A DNA stretch of 62,619 bases from an uncultured Cedecea sp. (GTDB lineage Bacteria; Pseudomonadota; Gammaproteobacteria; Enterobacterales; Enterobacteriaceae), in the NCBI RefSeq assembly GCF_947498825.1, contig NZ_CANMLV010000027.1, positions 1-62,619 on the forward strand, read 5' to 3'. This document shows, piece by piece, positions 25,722-35,304 of the stretch. A program made the position numbers and the translations under genes. Below the pieces are notes generated by a model. The model was not told the DNA's origin, did no database searches, and was given only the letters and a program-made list of their open reading frames with translations. How positions within the stretch are numbered: position 1 is the first letter of the stretch; the number at the start of each line of letters is the position of its first letter.

Positions 25722-27333
25722 TGACGTACATGATATTCAGGAAACCAGCCCTGTCCCTGCACCCGTGAACGTTTCCCCCTGGCAACCGTTAAGCCAGCGG
25801 GTATTCTGCATGCTGTGGATTGCCACGGTGGTCTCCAATGTCGGATCCTGGATGAGCGATGTTGGCGTGAACTGGACGATGCTGACGTTGAGCGCAGATC
25901 CGCTCTCTGTTGCATTGGTGCAGGCGGCCAGCAGTCTTCCCATGTTTCTGTTCGCTCTCCCTTCTGGCGTCATGGCAGATATTGTCGATCGACGTAAATA
26001 TCTGCTGTTTTCCCAGATTTGGGTATTTATCGCGGCGGCCGGCCTGACCTTTCTTTCTTGGGCGGATATGGTTACGCCGATGGTGCTGTTGGTTGCCACA
26101 TTCCTGCTTAGTGCAGGGGCAGCGATGAGCTCTCCTCCTTTTCAGGCGATCGTGCCGGATTTAGTCAGCAAAGAGGAACTGGGGCCCGCTATCGCCCTGA
26201 ACTCCCTCGGCATCAATATCAGCCGTGCCATCGGGCCTGCTCTCGGTGGTCTGATTCTGTCTTTTGCCGGTCCGTGGGTGGTATTTCTGCTTAATACACT
26301 TTCAGTACTGGGCGTCTTTATTGTGCTCTATGTCTGGAAGGCGCAACCCAGCGTACAACGCCTTCCTCCGGAACATTTTTTTCCGGCAGTACGGGCAGGG
26401 ATCCGTTACGTTCACAATGCTCCTGTTCTGCGTAATGTTCTGGTACGTACCGTGGCCTTCTTTATGTTTGGCAGTGCTGGCTGGGCCTTACTCCCCCTGG
26501 TAGCAAGGCGGGAACTGAATTTAGGCCCAGGTGGATACGGCATTATGCTGGGCTGTATTGGCGTAGGGGCAATTTGTGGAGCGCTGTTACTTCCCCGACT
26601 GCGTAAACGCTTTAATCCGGATCAATTAATGGTTCTGGCCAGCATCATGTTTGCCATAACCATGCTCGCACTGGCGTTTATTCGCCATTTCTGGCTGCTG
26701 AATGCGTTTGAATTCTTCACAGGGTTTGCATGGATAGTGGTGCTTTCTACACTGAATTTTGGCGCACAACGTAGTGCGGCAAAATGGGTTAAAGCTCGTG
26801 CTCTGGCGGTCTACCTGACAGTATTTTTTGGCTCAATGGCAGCAGGCAGCGCTATCTGGGGCCAACTGGCATCGCTCTTCGGTATCCCGGCCTCTCTGAC
26901 CCTTGCCACCTTGGGTATGCTGGCCGCGATCTTAACGGTATTACGCTGGAGAATTGATCAAGATCCAGATCTGAATCTCGACCTCAGTACAACTCATGAT
27001 CCTTTGCCTGAATTACAAATTCAGCATCATCGGGGTCCTGTCATGGTCAGCTATTACTATTTAATTCGCCCCGATGACGCCCACGCTTTTGCAGTCTGTA
27101 TGCAAGATATGCGTCGTGTCAGACGCCGTGGTGGCGCCGCAAACTGGGCGATTTATGAAGACATGCTGCAACCTAGCGTATTTGTTGAGAATTTCGTGGT
27201 CGGTTCCTGGGTAGAGCATCTTCGCCAACGGGAGCGTTACACCATGAACGATCAAAAAATTCAGACACGCGTTTTAAGCTTCCACCAGAGTGCTGAAGCT
27301 CCAGAGGTACGTTATCTCGTAGCACCTGAATAA
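25708..27333 (+). CDS. MFS exporter (MFS_3/EntS-like) with C-terminal soluble domain
   Basis: 541 residues. About twelve membrane segments lie between residues 30 and 415; the family loop GVMADIVDRRKYLL is seen at 91-104. A soluble C-terminal domain of ~100 residues follows (from VMVSYYYLIRPDDAHAF), with WVEHLRQRERYTMNDQKI and VLSFHQS. That tail resembles the dimeric alpha/beta-barrel segment found in many 'transmembrane secretion effector' MFS_3 proteins. It is probably an efflux pump for a small molecule handled by the operon. Coupled by overlap to the DoxX gene. Confidence 0.88.
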   Translation: MAQVNDVHDIQETSPVPAPVNVSPWQPLSQRVFCMLWIATVVSNVGSWMSDVGVNWTMLTLSADPLSVALVQAASSLPMFLFALPSGVMADIVDRRKYLLFSQIWVFIAAAGLTFLSWADMVTPMVLLVATFLLSAGAAMSSPPFQAIVPDLVSKEELGPAIALNSLGINISRAIGPALGGLILSFAGPWVVFLLNTLSVLGVFIVLYVWKAQPSVQRLPPEHFFPAVRAGIRYVHNAPVLRNVLVRTVAFFMFGSAGWALLPLVARRELNLGPGGYGIMLGCIGVGAICGALLLPRLRKRFNPDQLMVLASIMFAITMLALAFIRHFWLLNAFEFFTGFAWIVVLSTLNFGAQRSAAKWVKARALAVYLTVFFGSMAAGSAIWGQLASLFGIPASLTLATLGMLAAILTVLRWRIDQDPDLNLDLSTTHDPLPELQIQHHRGPVMVSYYYLIRPDDAHAFAVCMQDMRRVRRRGGAANWAIYEDMLQPSVFVENFVVGSWVEHLRQRERYTMNDQKIQTRVLSFHQSAEAPEVRYLVAPE

Positions 27334-27370
27334 GTTGTATTAATTCGTTAAATATGAATAAGGATGGGAC

Positions 27371-28192
27371 ATGAGCACATTCAAAACGCAGGACGGAACA
27401 CAAATCTACTTCAAAGACTGGGGCACGGGTAAACCCGTACTGTTCAGCCATGGCTGGCCGCTGGATGGAGATATGTGGGACAGTCAGCTGAATTTCCTTG
27501 CTGAAAATGGGTATCGGGTTATCGCCTTCGATCGCCGTGGCTTTGGTCGTTCGGATCAACCTTGGGAAGGATATAACTACGATACCTTTGCCTCAGATAT
27601 TCATGATCTGATTGAGCATCTCGATCTGCATAATATTACTTTGGTCGGTTTCTCAATGGGCGGCGGCGATGTCACTCGCTATATTAACAACTACGGTAGC
27701 TCTCGCGTCGATAGCCTGGTATTACTGGGTGCAGTAACACCTATTTTTGGCAGAGCTGCGGATTATCCTCAGGGTGTTGATCAGACGGTATTCGAAGGCA
27801 TTCGCCAGGGATTACGCAAAGATCGCGCGCAGTTTATCAGTGATTTTGCTACGCCTTTTTATGGTACAAATGCTGGTCAGACCGTTTCCGCAGGCGCCTT
27901 AACCCAGACGCTGAATATCGCCCTGCTGGCATCGCTGAAAGGCACCATTGATTGTGTCACAGCCTTCGCAGAGACCGATTTCCGCCCTGATATGAAAAAA
28001 ATCGACGTCCCTACCCTGGTTATTCATGGTAGCAATGACCAGGTGGTGCCGTTTGAAACCACAGGAAAACTCGCTGCCGAAATGATCGGTGGCGCAGAAT
28101 TGAAAGTCTATGATAATGCTCCGCACGGTTTTGCAGTGACACACACCGAGCAGCTGAATGCAGATTTGCTGGCATTTCTCAAATCGCTGTAA
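27371..28192 (+). CDS. Alpha/beta hydrolase, non-heme chloroperoxidase/esterase type
   Basis: 273 residues with an intact catalytic triad: Ser95 in GFSMGG, Asp223 in HGSNDQVVP and His252 in APHGFA. The oxyanion motif HGWPLDGD (27-34) and DRRGFGRSD (54-62) are typical of bacterial 'non-heme chloroperoxidases', which act mainly as esterases or perhydrolases. It lies 37 bases after the MFS gene with a good SD (AAGGATGG) and is followed by a terminator, so it likely ends the operon. Confidence 0.93.
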   Translation: MSTFKTQDGTQIYFKDWGTGKPVLFSHGWPLDGDMWDSQLNFLAENGYRVIAFDRRGFGRSDQPWEGYNYDTFASDIHDLIEHLDLHNITLVGFSMGGGDVTRYINNYGSSRVDSLVLLGAVTPIFGRAADYPQGVDQTVFEGIRQGLRKDRAQFISDFATPFYGTNAGQTVSAGALTQTLNIALLASLKGTIDCVTAFAETDFRPDMKKIDVPTLVIHGSNDQVVPFETTGKLAAEMIGGAELKVYDNAPHGFAVTHTEQLNADLLAFLKSL

Positions 28193-28233
28193 ATGCTGAA
28201 AACAGAATTATTGCGTTTTCCTTCCTGTTACTT

Positions 28234-28279
28234 GTGAAAAATCACTGTCACGTAGCACTACTGCGTGTCAGTTTTTCAC
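28234..28279. other. Imperfect stem-loop after the alpha/beta hydrolase gene
   Basis: The arms GTGAAAAATCACTGTCACG and CTGCGTGTCAGTTTTTCAC pair with a three-base bulge and two mismatches. No U-run follows. It may protect the 3' end of the transcript or be an operator; role unknown. Confidence 0.5.
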
Positions 28280-28300
28280 CAGGTTTAGCTTCTACTCCTT

Positions 28301-28326
28301 GACCGGCCAGTAGGCCGGTCTTTTTT
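28301..28326 (+). terminator. Rho-independent terminator of the amidohydrolase operon
   Basis: GACCGGCC, loop AGTA, GGCCGGTC, then six T. Perfect 8-base GC-rich stem. Confidence 0.9.
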
Positions 28327-28513
28327 CAGGTAAGGCGCCCTCATTTTTAAGAACACTTCCCAACACGAAAGTGACTTTCATCGTCTAAAATGAATTCATG
28401 CCATCCCTTCAGCAGACGAGCGGTGACAAGAACTGCCTGATACCCAATAAGCCAGTTATTCACGCTTCCAAAAAGCGAACTCCATGTGACAAAATTTTAC
28501 TTTATGTCAAAAA

Positions 28514-28529
28514 TTTGATACTTATCACA
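28514..28529. promoter_or_regulatory. Candidate CRP site upstream of proP
   Basis: TTTGA-N6-TCACA, nine of ten matches to the CRP core, 220 bases before proP. E. coli proP P1 is controlled by CRP, which makes the site plausible. The gene-free stretch 28327-28749 otherwise shows only AT-rich, promoter-like sequence. Confidence 0.55.
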
Positions 28530-28749
28530 GATTATAATTATTAATGTGTCTTTACGGATTCGCTTATTTAGTAACAAAAAAAATAATTTATCACTGTTAC
28601 TATTTTTTAAACTTAGCGCCTCCTCAGATTCAATGACCCAATAATATTGATGGAATATCAACTAAGATTCTAACCTGGACGGAACTAAAACAAGACACCT
28701 CAAGGATGAGCTTGTACTTGTACAAAGAAATATTGAGGATAAAAAAAAT

Positions 28750-30255
28750 ATGTTAAGAAGGAAGAAGAAAGCCAGACCGATTAAGGTCAGTGACGTCACA
28801 ATTATTGATGATGCGCGTCTTAAAAAAGCCATTACCGCGGCCTCTTTAGGCAATGCGATGGAATGGTTCGATTTTGGGGTCTACGGCTTTGTCGCCTTTG
28901 CGCTGGGGAAAGTGTTCTTCCCTGATGCCAGCCCAAGTGTACAGATGATCGCCGCCCTCGGTACCTTCTCTGTTCCCTTTCTGATCCGCCCACTTGGTGG
29001 CGTATTCTTCGGCATGCTTGGCGACAAATATGGTCGTCAGAAAATCTTGTCGATAACCATCATCATTATGTCCCTGAGTACCTTCGCCATCGGCCTGATA
29101 CCCTCGTATGCCAGCATTGGCATCTGGGCGCCGATTTTGCTGTTACTGGCAAAAATGATTCAGGGCTTCTCGGTGGGGGGGGAATACACCGGTGCTTCTA
29201 TCTTTGTCGCGGAATACTCGCCAGACCGAAAACGTGGCTTCATGGGAAGCTGGCTTGACTTCGGTTCTATCGCCGGTTTTGTCTGTGGCGCAGGTGTTGT
29301 TGTTCTGATTTCATCGATTGTCGGCGAAGCAAACTTCCTTGACTGGGGCTGGCGTATTCCGTTCTTCATCGCACTGCCACTGGGTATTATTGGTCTTTAT
29401 CTCCGCCATGCTCTGGAAGAAACCCCGGCGTTCCAGCAGCATGTCGAAAAAATGGAGAAAGACGATCGTCAGGGACTGGCTGAAGGTCCGAAGGTTTCTT
29501 TTAAAGAAATCGTCACAAAACACTGGCGTAATTTACTGGTATGTGTCGGTCTGGTGATTGCCACCAACGTCACCTACTATATGCTACTCACCTATATGCC
29601 AAGCTATCTTTCCCATAATCTGCATTACTCCGAAGATCATGGGGTGATGATTATTATCGCGATTATGATTGGTATGCTGTTCGTACAGCCGATTATCGGC
29701 TTACTTAGTGACCGCTATGGTCGTCGCATATTTGTTTTTATGGGTAGTATTGGCCTGTTCTTCCTGTCAATTCCGGCATTTATGCTGATTAACAGTGACA
29801 TTATTGTCCTGATTTTCTTTGGCCTGTTAATGCTGGCAGTGCTGCTGAACTTCTTCACCGGGGTAATGGCCTCGACTCTGCCCGCCATGTTCCCAACCCA
29901 TATCCGTTATAGCGCCCTGGCCAGTGCCTTTAATATCTCGGTACTGGTTGCTGGTCTGACGCCTACTGCGGCAGCCTGGCTGGTTGAGGCAACTAATGAC
30001 TTATTGATGCCAGCCTATTATCTGATGGTCGTTGCTGTTGTCGGTCTTATCACCGCAATCACCATGAAAGAAACAGCGAATAAACCGTTAAAAGGGGCAA
30101 CCCCGGCAGCTTCTGATATTGAAGAAGCACGAGAAATCGTGCAGGAACACTACGACAATATCGAGCAGAAGATTGAAGATTTAGACAAAGAGATTGAAGA
30201 GTTACAACAAAAACGGACCCGCTTAGTGGATCAACATCCACGTATTAACGAATAA
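28750..30255 (+). CDS. proP: ProP, osmolyte:H+ symporter
   Basis: 501 residues, the same length as E. coli ProP (500). MFS metabolite:H+ symporter with twelve membrane segments; the signature GDKYGRQKIL and GLLSDRYGRRIF loops are seen. The C-terminus carries a heptad-patterned helix (about 455-495; HYDNIEQKIEDLDKEIEEL), the antiparallel coiled coil that tunes the osmotic set point in some ProP proteins. It takes up proline, glycine betaine and ectoine under osmotic upshift. It stands alone and has its own terminator. Confidence 0.97.
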   Translation: MLRRKKKARPIKVSDVTIIDDARLKKAITAASLGNAMEWFDFGVYGFVAFALGKVFFPDASPSVQMIAALGTFSVPFLIRPLGGVFFGMLGDKYGRQKILSITIIIMSLSTFAIGLIPSYASIGIWAPILLLLAKMIQGFSVGGEYTGASIFVAEYSPDRKRGFMGSWLDFGSIAGFVCGAGVVVLISSIVGEANFLDWGWRIPFFIALPLGIIGLYLRHALEETPAFQQHVEKMEKDDRQGLAEGPKVSFKEIVTKHWRNLLVCVGLVIATNVTYYMLLTYMPSYLSHNLHYSEDHGVMIIIAIMIGMLFVQPIIGLLSDRYGRRIFVFMGSIGLFFLSIPAFMLINSDIIVLIFFGLLMLAVLLNFFTGVMASTLPAMFPTHIRYSALASAFNISVLVAGLTPTAAAWLVEATNDLLMPAYYLMVVAVVGLITAITMKETANKPLKGATPAASDIEEAREIVQEHYDNIEQKIEDLDKEIEELQQKRTRLVDQHPRINE

Positions 30256-30272
30256 ATTATCAGCGGATAAGC

Positions 30273-30308
30273 AAAGCCTGGGGTATTTTCTCCAGGCTTT
30301 GTCGTTTT
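30273..30308 (+). terminator. Rho-independent terminator of proP
   Basis: AAAGCCTGG, 10-base loop, CCAGGCTTT, then GTCGTTTT. Stem of nine perfect pairs just after the proP stop. Confidence 0.85.
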
Positions 30309-30373
30309 AATTTATCACAATGCAATACTGTTATGAGCCGGATAGACTATTCTGTAAGCAGGACCAACAGAGG

Positions 30374-30402
30374 TTGATATCCCCCCGTCCTGCAGGACGG
30401 GG
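30374..30402. mobile_element. Hairpin resembling an IS200/IS605-type end (relic)
   Basis: TTGAT at 30374-30378, then a perfect 8-bp hairpin CCCCGTCC-TGCA-GGACGGGG at 30383-30402. The end of msrA (62543-62571) shows the same arrangement: TTGAC followed by an almost identical hairpin. Such hairpins mark ends of IS200/IS605 family elements. No transposase gene is nearby, so this would be a relic or non-autonomous end; a simple terminator is the alternative. Confidence 0.45.
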
Positions 30403-30432
30403 TTTTACAGCGCACCCGATAAGGTACTACTC

Positions 30433-31005
30433 ATGCTAAATATCGATCGCAAAAAACTCTTGAATCTGGATCCAGACTTTATAAAAAAACAGCGTACTTT
30501 AATGCTGATCGTTGCTTTCTTGCTGCTGCTGGGGGGCATTTTCTGTCTGATTAATCCTTTTGCCTCAGGTGCTGCACTCAGTACTCTGGTAGGATTCCTG
30601 TTTATTCTTAGTGGCGTGGCGTTAATTAGCGGCATGGTCATCAACCGTAGCCATAACTTCCTGCCGATGCTGGGCAGCATTCTGCTGGGCATTGCCTACT
30701 TTATTCTGGGGTATGTGTTTATCACTGATCCCGTAGTCGGCATTGTGACTATGTCGATGATGCTGGCAGTGCTGTTTGCTATTGGCGGTATTCTTCGTCT
30801 GTCTGTCGGCTTCAGGATGAAAGGAGCCAATGGATCATGGTTGCAGATCGTTATCGGGGTACTGGACCTGGTGATTGCGGTGATGCTGATAACGGCTAAT
30901 CCTGATATGTCGTTTACGCTGGTCACCGTTGTGGTGGGTATTGAGCTGCTGTTTAGTTCTTTTGCTATCTTCCAGATTGCCAGCCTGTTCCGTTCCGATC
31001 GTTAA
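30433..31005 (+). CDS. HdeD-family membrane protein
   Basis: 190 residues with six hydrophobic segments arranged as three hairpins, the usual HdeD layout (LMLIVAFLLLLGGIFCLINP first, then LGSILLGIAYFILGYVFI). HdeD is linked to acid resistance at high cell density in E. coli, but the family is broad and its mechanism unknown. It converges with lsrG, with a stem-loop between them. Confidence 0.85.
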   Translation: MLNIDRKKLLNLDPDFIKKQRTLMLIVAFLLLLGGIFCLINPFASGAALSTLVGFLFILSGVALISGMVINRSHNFLPMLGSILLGIAYFILGYVFITDPVVGIVTMSMMLAVLFAIGGILRLSVGFRMKGANGSWLQIVIGVLDLVIAVMLITANPDMSFTLVTVVVGIELLFSSFAIFQIASLFRSDR

Positions 31006-31016
31006 TTGATGCGATA

Positions 31017-31045
31017 TTAACAAGGGGAATATTTCCCCTTGTTAA
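31017..31045. terminator. Stem-loop between convergent hdeD-like gene and lsrG
   Basis: Perfect 13-base arms TTAACAAGGGGAA / TTCCCCTTGTTAA around a three-base loop, 12 bases after one stop and 12 bases beyond the other. No U-run in either direction, so it is a probable but not classical terminator for both transcripts. Confidence 0.65.
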
Positions 31046-31056
31046 TCATCGAAAAT

Positions 31057-31347
31057 TTAAGGCAGCAACCCAATAAAGGTTTGCTTTTTACGCGCCGACG
31101 ACATCATATGATCCAGCTTTTCAACACAAGCCAGGTAATGTGGCGTTTTTTTATGGGCCAGTACCGCCTCATCATCCTGGTATGCCTCATAAATAAAAAA
31201 ACGCGTCGCAATATCCGGGTCTTGCAGCACATCAAAGCGTAAATTCCCGGGCTCCTTAATAGCCCCTTCATGGTTGGCACGGAATACATCTAAAAAATCG
31301 TCGACATATTCAGACTTGATATTAATTTCTACCAGCGTCACATTCAT
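31057..31347 (-). CDS. lsrG: LsrG, phospho-AI-2 isomerase
   Basis: 96-residue ABM-fold protein ([20 protein letters not shown]... [19 protein letters not shown]). LsrG converts phospho-AI-2 (P-DPD) to 3-hydroxy-2,4-pentanedione-5-phosphate. It is last in the lsr operon, two bases after lsrF. Confidence 0.95.
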   Translation of the reverse strand: MNVTLVEINIKSEYVDDFLDVFRANHEGAIKEPGNLRFDVLQDPDIATRFFIYEAYQDDEAVLAHKKTPHYLACVEKLDHMMSSARKKQTFIGLLP

Positions 31348-31349
31348 GT

Positions 31350-32234
31350 TTAACCTTCCTGATGTTTAGCCTCGAGCCAGAATTCGTAAGCCTCACGAGC
31401 AGAGATATTTTCATGTACCACTTTTTTCACCGCCTGCAGCATCGCCAAAGGCGCTTCTGACTGGAAAATATTCCGCCCCATATCGACGCCAGCAGCTCCC
31501 TGGTCGATAGCCCGGAAGCACATATCCAGAGCCTCCCGTTCCGGGAGTTTTTTCCCTCCTGCAATCACAATCGGCACCGGACAACTGGCGGCCACTTTTT
31601 CAAAACCCTCATCAACAAAGTAGGTTTTAACGCACTGTGCCCCCATTTCAGCGGCAATACGGCTTGCCAGTGAGAAGTAACGAGCATCTCGCACCATATC
31701 TTTACCCACCCCGGTGACTGCCAGGGTTGGAATACCGTAACGAGAACCTTCATCGACCAGTTTGATGATGTTATTGATCGACTGATGCTCATATTCGCTG
31801 CCAATATAGATTTGGGCGGCAACCGCACAGACATTCAGGCGTAGTGCATCCTCCATGGTAACCGCAACGCTTTCCCGGGAGAGTTCAGTCAGAATCGAGT
31901 TTCCTCCGGAAGCACGGAGCACGACAGGCTTATTAGTTGCTGGCGGCACCACGCTGCGTAAAATACCGCGGGTACACATCAGGACATCCGTTTCCTGATA
32001 GAGCGGCGCAATCGACAAGTCGATACGTTCCAGCCCGGTAGTCGGTCCCTGAAAATAACCGTGATCAAAAGCCAGCATCACAGTGCGTCCGGTTTTTGGG
32101 CTGAAGATACGCGCCAGACGGGACTGCATTCCCCAGTCCAGCGAGCCACAGCCTTTCAGATAAAATGCTTCATTCTTTTGAGGACGACCAATACCGAAAT
32201 CTTTTCCGTCTTTAATATCATCAAGATCTGCCAT
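31350..32234 (-). CDS. lsrF: LsrF, 3-hydroxy-2,4-pentadione-5-phosphate thiolase
   Basis: 294-residue class I aldolase-like TIM barrel. [10 protein letters not shown] near the N-terminus, KTYFVDEGF and the GGKKLPERE segment with the active-site lysine are family-typical. It transfers the acetyl group of the LsrG product to CoA, ending AI-2 breakdown. Twelve bases after lsrB. Confidence 0.96.
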   Translation of the reverse strand: MADLDDIKDGKDFGIGRPQKNEAFYLKGCGSLDWGMQSRLARIFSPKTGRTVMLAFDHGYFQGPTTGLERIDLSIAPLYQETDVLMCTRGILRSVVPPATNKPVVLRASGGNSILTELSRESVAVTMEDALRLNVCAVAAQIYIGSEYEHQSINNIIKLVDEGSRYGIPTLAVTGVGKDMVRDARYFSLASRIAAEMGAQCVKTYFVDEGFEKVAASCPVPIVIAGGKKLPEREALDMCFRAIDQGAAGVDMGRNIFQSEAPLAMLQAVKKVVHENISAREAYEFWLEAKHQEG

Positions 32235-32246
32235 TAACTCATCCTC

Positions 32247-33266
32247 TTAAAAGTCATATTTATCAATATTTTCTTTAGTGAAAACAACACGCTCTGGTAG
32301 CAACACAATGCCATTACCTTTGGCTTCATATTCATAGCCCTGCACGCTGTTAGGCTCCACTTTCAGTGGCCCAATTTTTTCAACTTCCACCACATCGCCG
32401 ACATTAAGATCGCCTTTCTTCAGTAAGGTATTCGCTACATTGACGGCAATTTCTCCCTGCTGAACCACATCCCACAGGCCAAATGCTTTCACTGTCCCGC
32501 GTTCCACATAAGGACGCATTACGTTGGGAGTACTGAAACCAACAATCGCCACATCATTACGTTTGAGATTTTCTGCGGCCTGAGCAGCGGCCGGGAGAGC
32601 ATTGGCATCAGGAGCAATAATCGCATCCAAGTCCGGATACGCTTTCAGAATACCCTCAGCGGTTTGCAGCGATTTAGTGGCATCGTTGTAGCCAAATTGC
32701 GTAGTGACCACTTCCCACTCAGGGTGATCTTTCTCTATTTTCGCCTTCGCTTCTTTAACCCACTGATTCTGGTCTGTTACCGTCGGGCTGGAATAGAAAA
32801 ATGCCACTTTTGCTTTCGGTTTAGTGACCTGCTTTTCGGCCATTTCTACCAGCATACTGCCCAGTTGCTGTGGCGTCCCCTGGTTGATGTAGATACTGCG
32901 ACAGTCCGGTTTAGTATCCGAGTCCCAGGTCAGAACTTTAACGCCACGTTGCATTGCCCGCTTCAGCGCCGGGCAGAGGCTGTCCGGTGATACTGCAGAG
33001 ACAATGATCGCGTTGTACCCTTGGTTAACGAAGTTATTAATCAGCTGAACCTGACCTGAAACACTCGGCTCTGTCGGACCATCGTAGGTGACATCAACCC
33101 CTAAATCTTTACCGGCCTGTAGTGCGCCATTTCCGCCACTGGTGAAAAAACCTACGCCCACCAGTTTGGGAATAAAAGCAATTCTGTCTGCGGCCTGGGC
33201 CGTGGTCACCAGGGTCGCCAAAATCAGAGCACTCAGTTTCAGTGCGTGTTTTGCTGTCTGCTTCAT
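32247..33266 (-). CDS. lsrB: LsrB, periplasmic AI-2 binding protein
   Basis: 339 residues with a cleavable signal peptide (about 1-25, ending AQA-ADRIAF). The residues known to contact R-THMF in Salmonella LsrB appear kept: Lys in FIPKLVG, Asp in TWDSDT, Asp-Gln in TVTDQNQW, Pro and Ala in APDANAL. It should therefore be a true AI-2 receptor rather than a ribose-type binding protein. Between lsrD and lsrF. Confidence 0.96.
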   Translation of the reverse strand: MKQTAKHALKLSALILATLVTTAQAADRIAFIPKLVGVGFFTSGGNGALQAGKDLGVDVTYDGPTEPSVSGQVQLINNFVNQGYNAIIVSAVSPDSLCPALKRAMQRGVKVLTWDSDTKPDCRSIYINQGTPQQLGSMLVEMAEKQVTKPKAKVAFFYSSPTVTDQNQWVKEAKAKIEKDHPEWEVVTTQFGYNDATKSLQTAEGILKAYPDLDAIIAPDANALPAAAQAAENLKRNDVAIVGFSTPNVMRPYVERGTVKAFGLWDVVQQGEIAVNVANTLLKKGDLNVGDVVEVEKIGPLKVEPNSVQGYEYEAKGNGIVLLPERVVFTKENIDKYDF

Positions 33267-33267
33267 A

Positions 33268-34269
33268 CTAAGCTCCTGTTAATTTTCTTTGCCCGCGCAG
33301 ACGACGCCATGCCGCCCGAATCATTTCGCGGTGTAAACTCACCGAACGACCTATGACCACCACAATCAGTAACGCACCGGACAACGCACTCGATACCTGA
33401 TTAGGGATGCCAACCATTTGTAGTCCCTGCTGTAAATACCCCACCAGCAGTGCTGCCAGTGCGGTTCCTAAAATTGATCCCGACCCACCATAGATATTTG
33501 CTCCACCTAATACCGCTGCGGTCAACGCAGGCATCAGTAGATCGCGTCCGAGATCGGAGCGAGCTGAGCCAAAATACGAAACGAGGATCACCGCCGAAAT
33601 TGCCGATGCCAGCCCCACCAGGCCATAAATGCCGTACAACATATTGTTGACAGGCATACCGGCATAGCGGGCAGCACGCGCATTCTGGCCAATAAGAAAA
33701 ATATGGCGGCCAAAACGTGAACGATGAGTCAGCAGCCAAAATAACAAGGTAATGACCATGAACATCACCAGCGGAACCGGCAGCCCTAACAGCGTGAAAT
33801 TAGCAAACTGGGTAAAAGCGTCCGGGAATCCACCAATCCCTTCATAGCCCGTTGCCCCGGCCATGCCGGATAGCAACAGCGCCGCGCCACCATAGAGATA
33901 CAGCGTGCCAAGCGTGATAACTAACGGACTAATTCCCGTGTAATTGATTAAGGCTGCGTTGATAAAACCACAGAGCATACCGAGCGCCAGGGTGAAGATA
34001 ATCGCCACCGGTAATGGCCAGCCCGCCTGCATCATTACGCCCAGTCCGATAGCACACAAACCCATAGTAGAGCCGAGTGAAATATCAATCCCGCCGCTGA
34101 TAATCACCAGCGTCAAAGGCAGGGCCACAATGCCGATGCAGATAAAATCGCTGGTGCTGAAGAGCAGCGTATCGATATTCAGCATGCGTGGATTAAGTGC
34201 TCCGAATAACAGGATCTCTGCCACCAGCAACAGCAGCAACGTAGTTTCCCAGTTAAGACGACGTTTCAT
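33268..34269 (-). CDS. lsrD: LsrD, AI-2 ABC transporter permease
   Basis: 333-residue inner-membrane permease of the ribose/BPD_transp_2 type with eight to ten membrane segments. [14 protein letters not shown] is the family motif near residues 60-73, and [19 protein letters not shown] the cytoplasmic coupling segment. Directly after lsrC, without a gap. Confidence 0.95.
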   Translation of the reverse strand: MKRRLNWETTLLLLLVAEILLFGALNPRMLNIDTLLFSTSDFICIGIVALPLTLVIISGGIDISLGSTMGLCAIGLGVMMQAGWPLPVAIIFTLALGMLCGFINAALINYTGISPLVITLGTLYLYGGAALLLSGMAGATGYEGIGGFPDAFTQFANFTLLGLPVPLVMFMVITLLFWLLTHRSRFGRHIFLIGQNARAARYAGMPVNNMLYGIYGLVGLASAISAVILVSYFGSARSDLGRDLLMPALTAAVLGGANIYGGSGSILGTALAALLVGYLQQGLQMVGIPNQVSSALSGALLIVVVIGRSVSLHREMIRAAWRRLRGQRKLTGA

Positions 34270-35304
34270 TTACGCGACCTCCTTTTTCTTTTCTGGAGGA
34301 AAGGAGGCGGTGCTCTTAACCTCCGACTCAGGGGGAACAAATCTGCTGTATTTTTGTGCACGCTGGTTACGAACTAAGGCCTGACGTAAACGCCCATCCA
34401 GCACCAGCACACCTAACAGCACCAGACCGGCGATAAAGTCGTTCCACCAGGCAGGGAGCTTGAATAGCACCAGTACGGTATCGATTTGCGTTAAAAAGAA
34501 AGCGCCGAGGAACGCACCAATCACGGTTCCGGTTCCCCCGAGTAAAGAGATTCCGCCAAGCACACAGGCTGCAATGGCTTTCATTTCCAGCCCGCTACCA
34601 GTTTGATTGGGCACAAAACCAATCTGTGAGGCAAACAGAATGCCTGCCAGGGCAGCAAACAAACCATTAAAGGTGAAAGCCAATAAACGGGTACGATTGA
34701 CTGCCACTCCCAGCTGACGTGCAGCCGCCAGGTTATCGCCCACCGCATAAAAGTCCCGACCAAACGCCGTTTTTGCCAGTAGCCAGGCCGCAACCCCGAG
34801 AATAATAATGACCAGAATACCGAAAGGTGAGACGCCAAAAATAAGCGGTTCAGAGAGTGACTTCAGACTGGGAGGCAACCCTTCAATCCATTTACCACCA
34901 GTCCATAACAACATGCCTCCGCGATACAAGCCGAGTGTTCCCAGCGTGGCAACAATCGCAGGAATACGCAGCCAGACGACCAGTACGCCGTTAAAGAAGC
35001 CGGCCAGTCCGCCTATAGCTAAAGCAAATAACATCGCCAGTGGCAGACTATAGCCGGCATTGAGTGCCACCCCGACAGCAATGGCAGACAACCCCACGGT
35101 GGAGCCAACGGAAACATCAATATTACGCGTCAGCATCACCAGAGTGGCGCCCATCGCCAACAGGATAAGAATTTGAGCGCTGTTAAAGATCATGCCAACC
35201 GTCTGGGCACTGAAGTAACTATGGTTTATCGCCACCAGCACGGCAAACAGCGCCACAATCGCCAAAAAGGCACTGAGTTCACGATTTTTAAGCCATTTCT
35301 TCAT
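34270..35304 (-). CDS. lsrC: LsrC, AI-2 ABC transporter permease
   Basis: 344-residue permease homologous to Lsr[18 protein letters not shown] near the N-terminus and [20 protein letters not shown] as coupling region. The C-terminus is polar and basic ([17 protein letters not shown], ending PEKKKEVA). The start overlaps the lsrA stop by 4 bases. Confidence 0.95.
   Translation of the reverse strand: MKKWLKNRELSAFLAIVALFAVLVAINHSYFSAQTVGMIFNSAQILILLAMGATLVMLTRNIDVSVGSTVGLSAIAVGVALNAGYSLPLAMLFALAIGGLAGFFNGVLVVWLRIPAIVATLGTLGLYRGGMLLWTGGKWIEGLPPSLKSLSEPLIFGVSPFGILVIIILGVAAWLLAKTAFGRDFYAVGDNLAAARQLGVAVNRTRLLAFTFNGLFAALAGILFASQIGFVPNQTGSGLEMKAIAACVLGGISLLGGTGTVIGAFLGAFFLTQIDTVLVLFKLPAWWNDFIAGLVLLGVLVLDGRLRQALVRNQRAQKYSRFVPPESEVKSTASFPPEKKKEVA

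Noticed and set aside
33944-34384. 146-codon frame antisense to lsrD/lsrC
   Set aside because: Shadow of conserved permease genes; no independent support.
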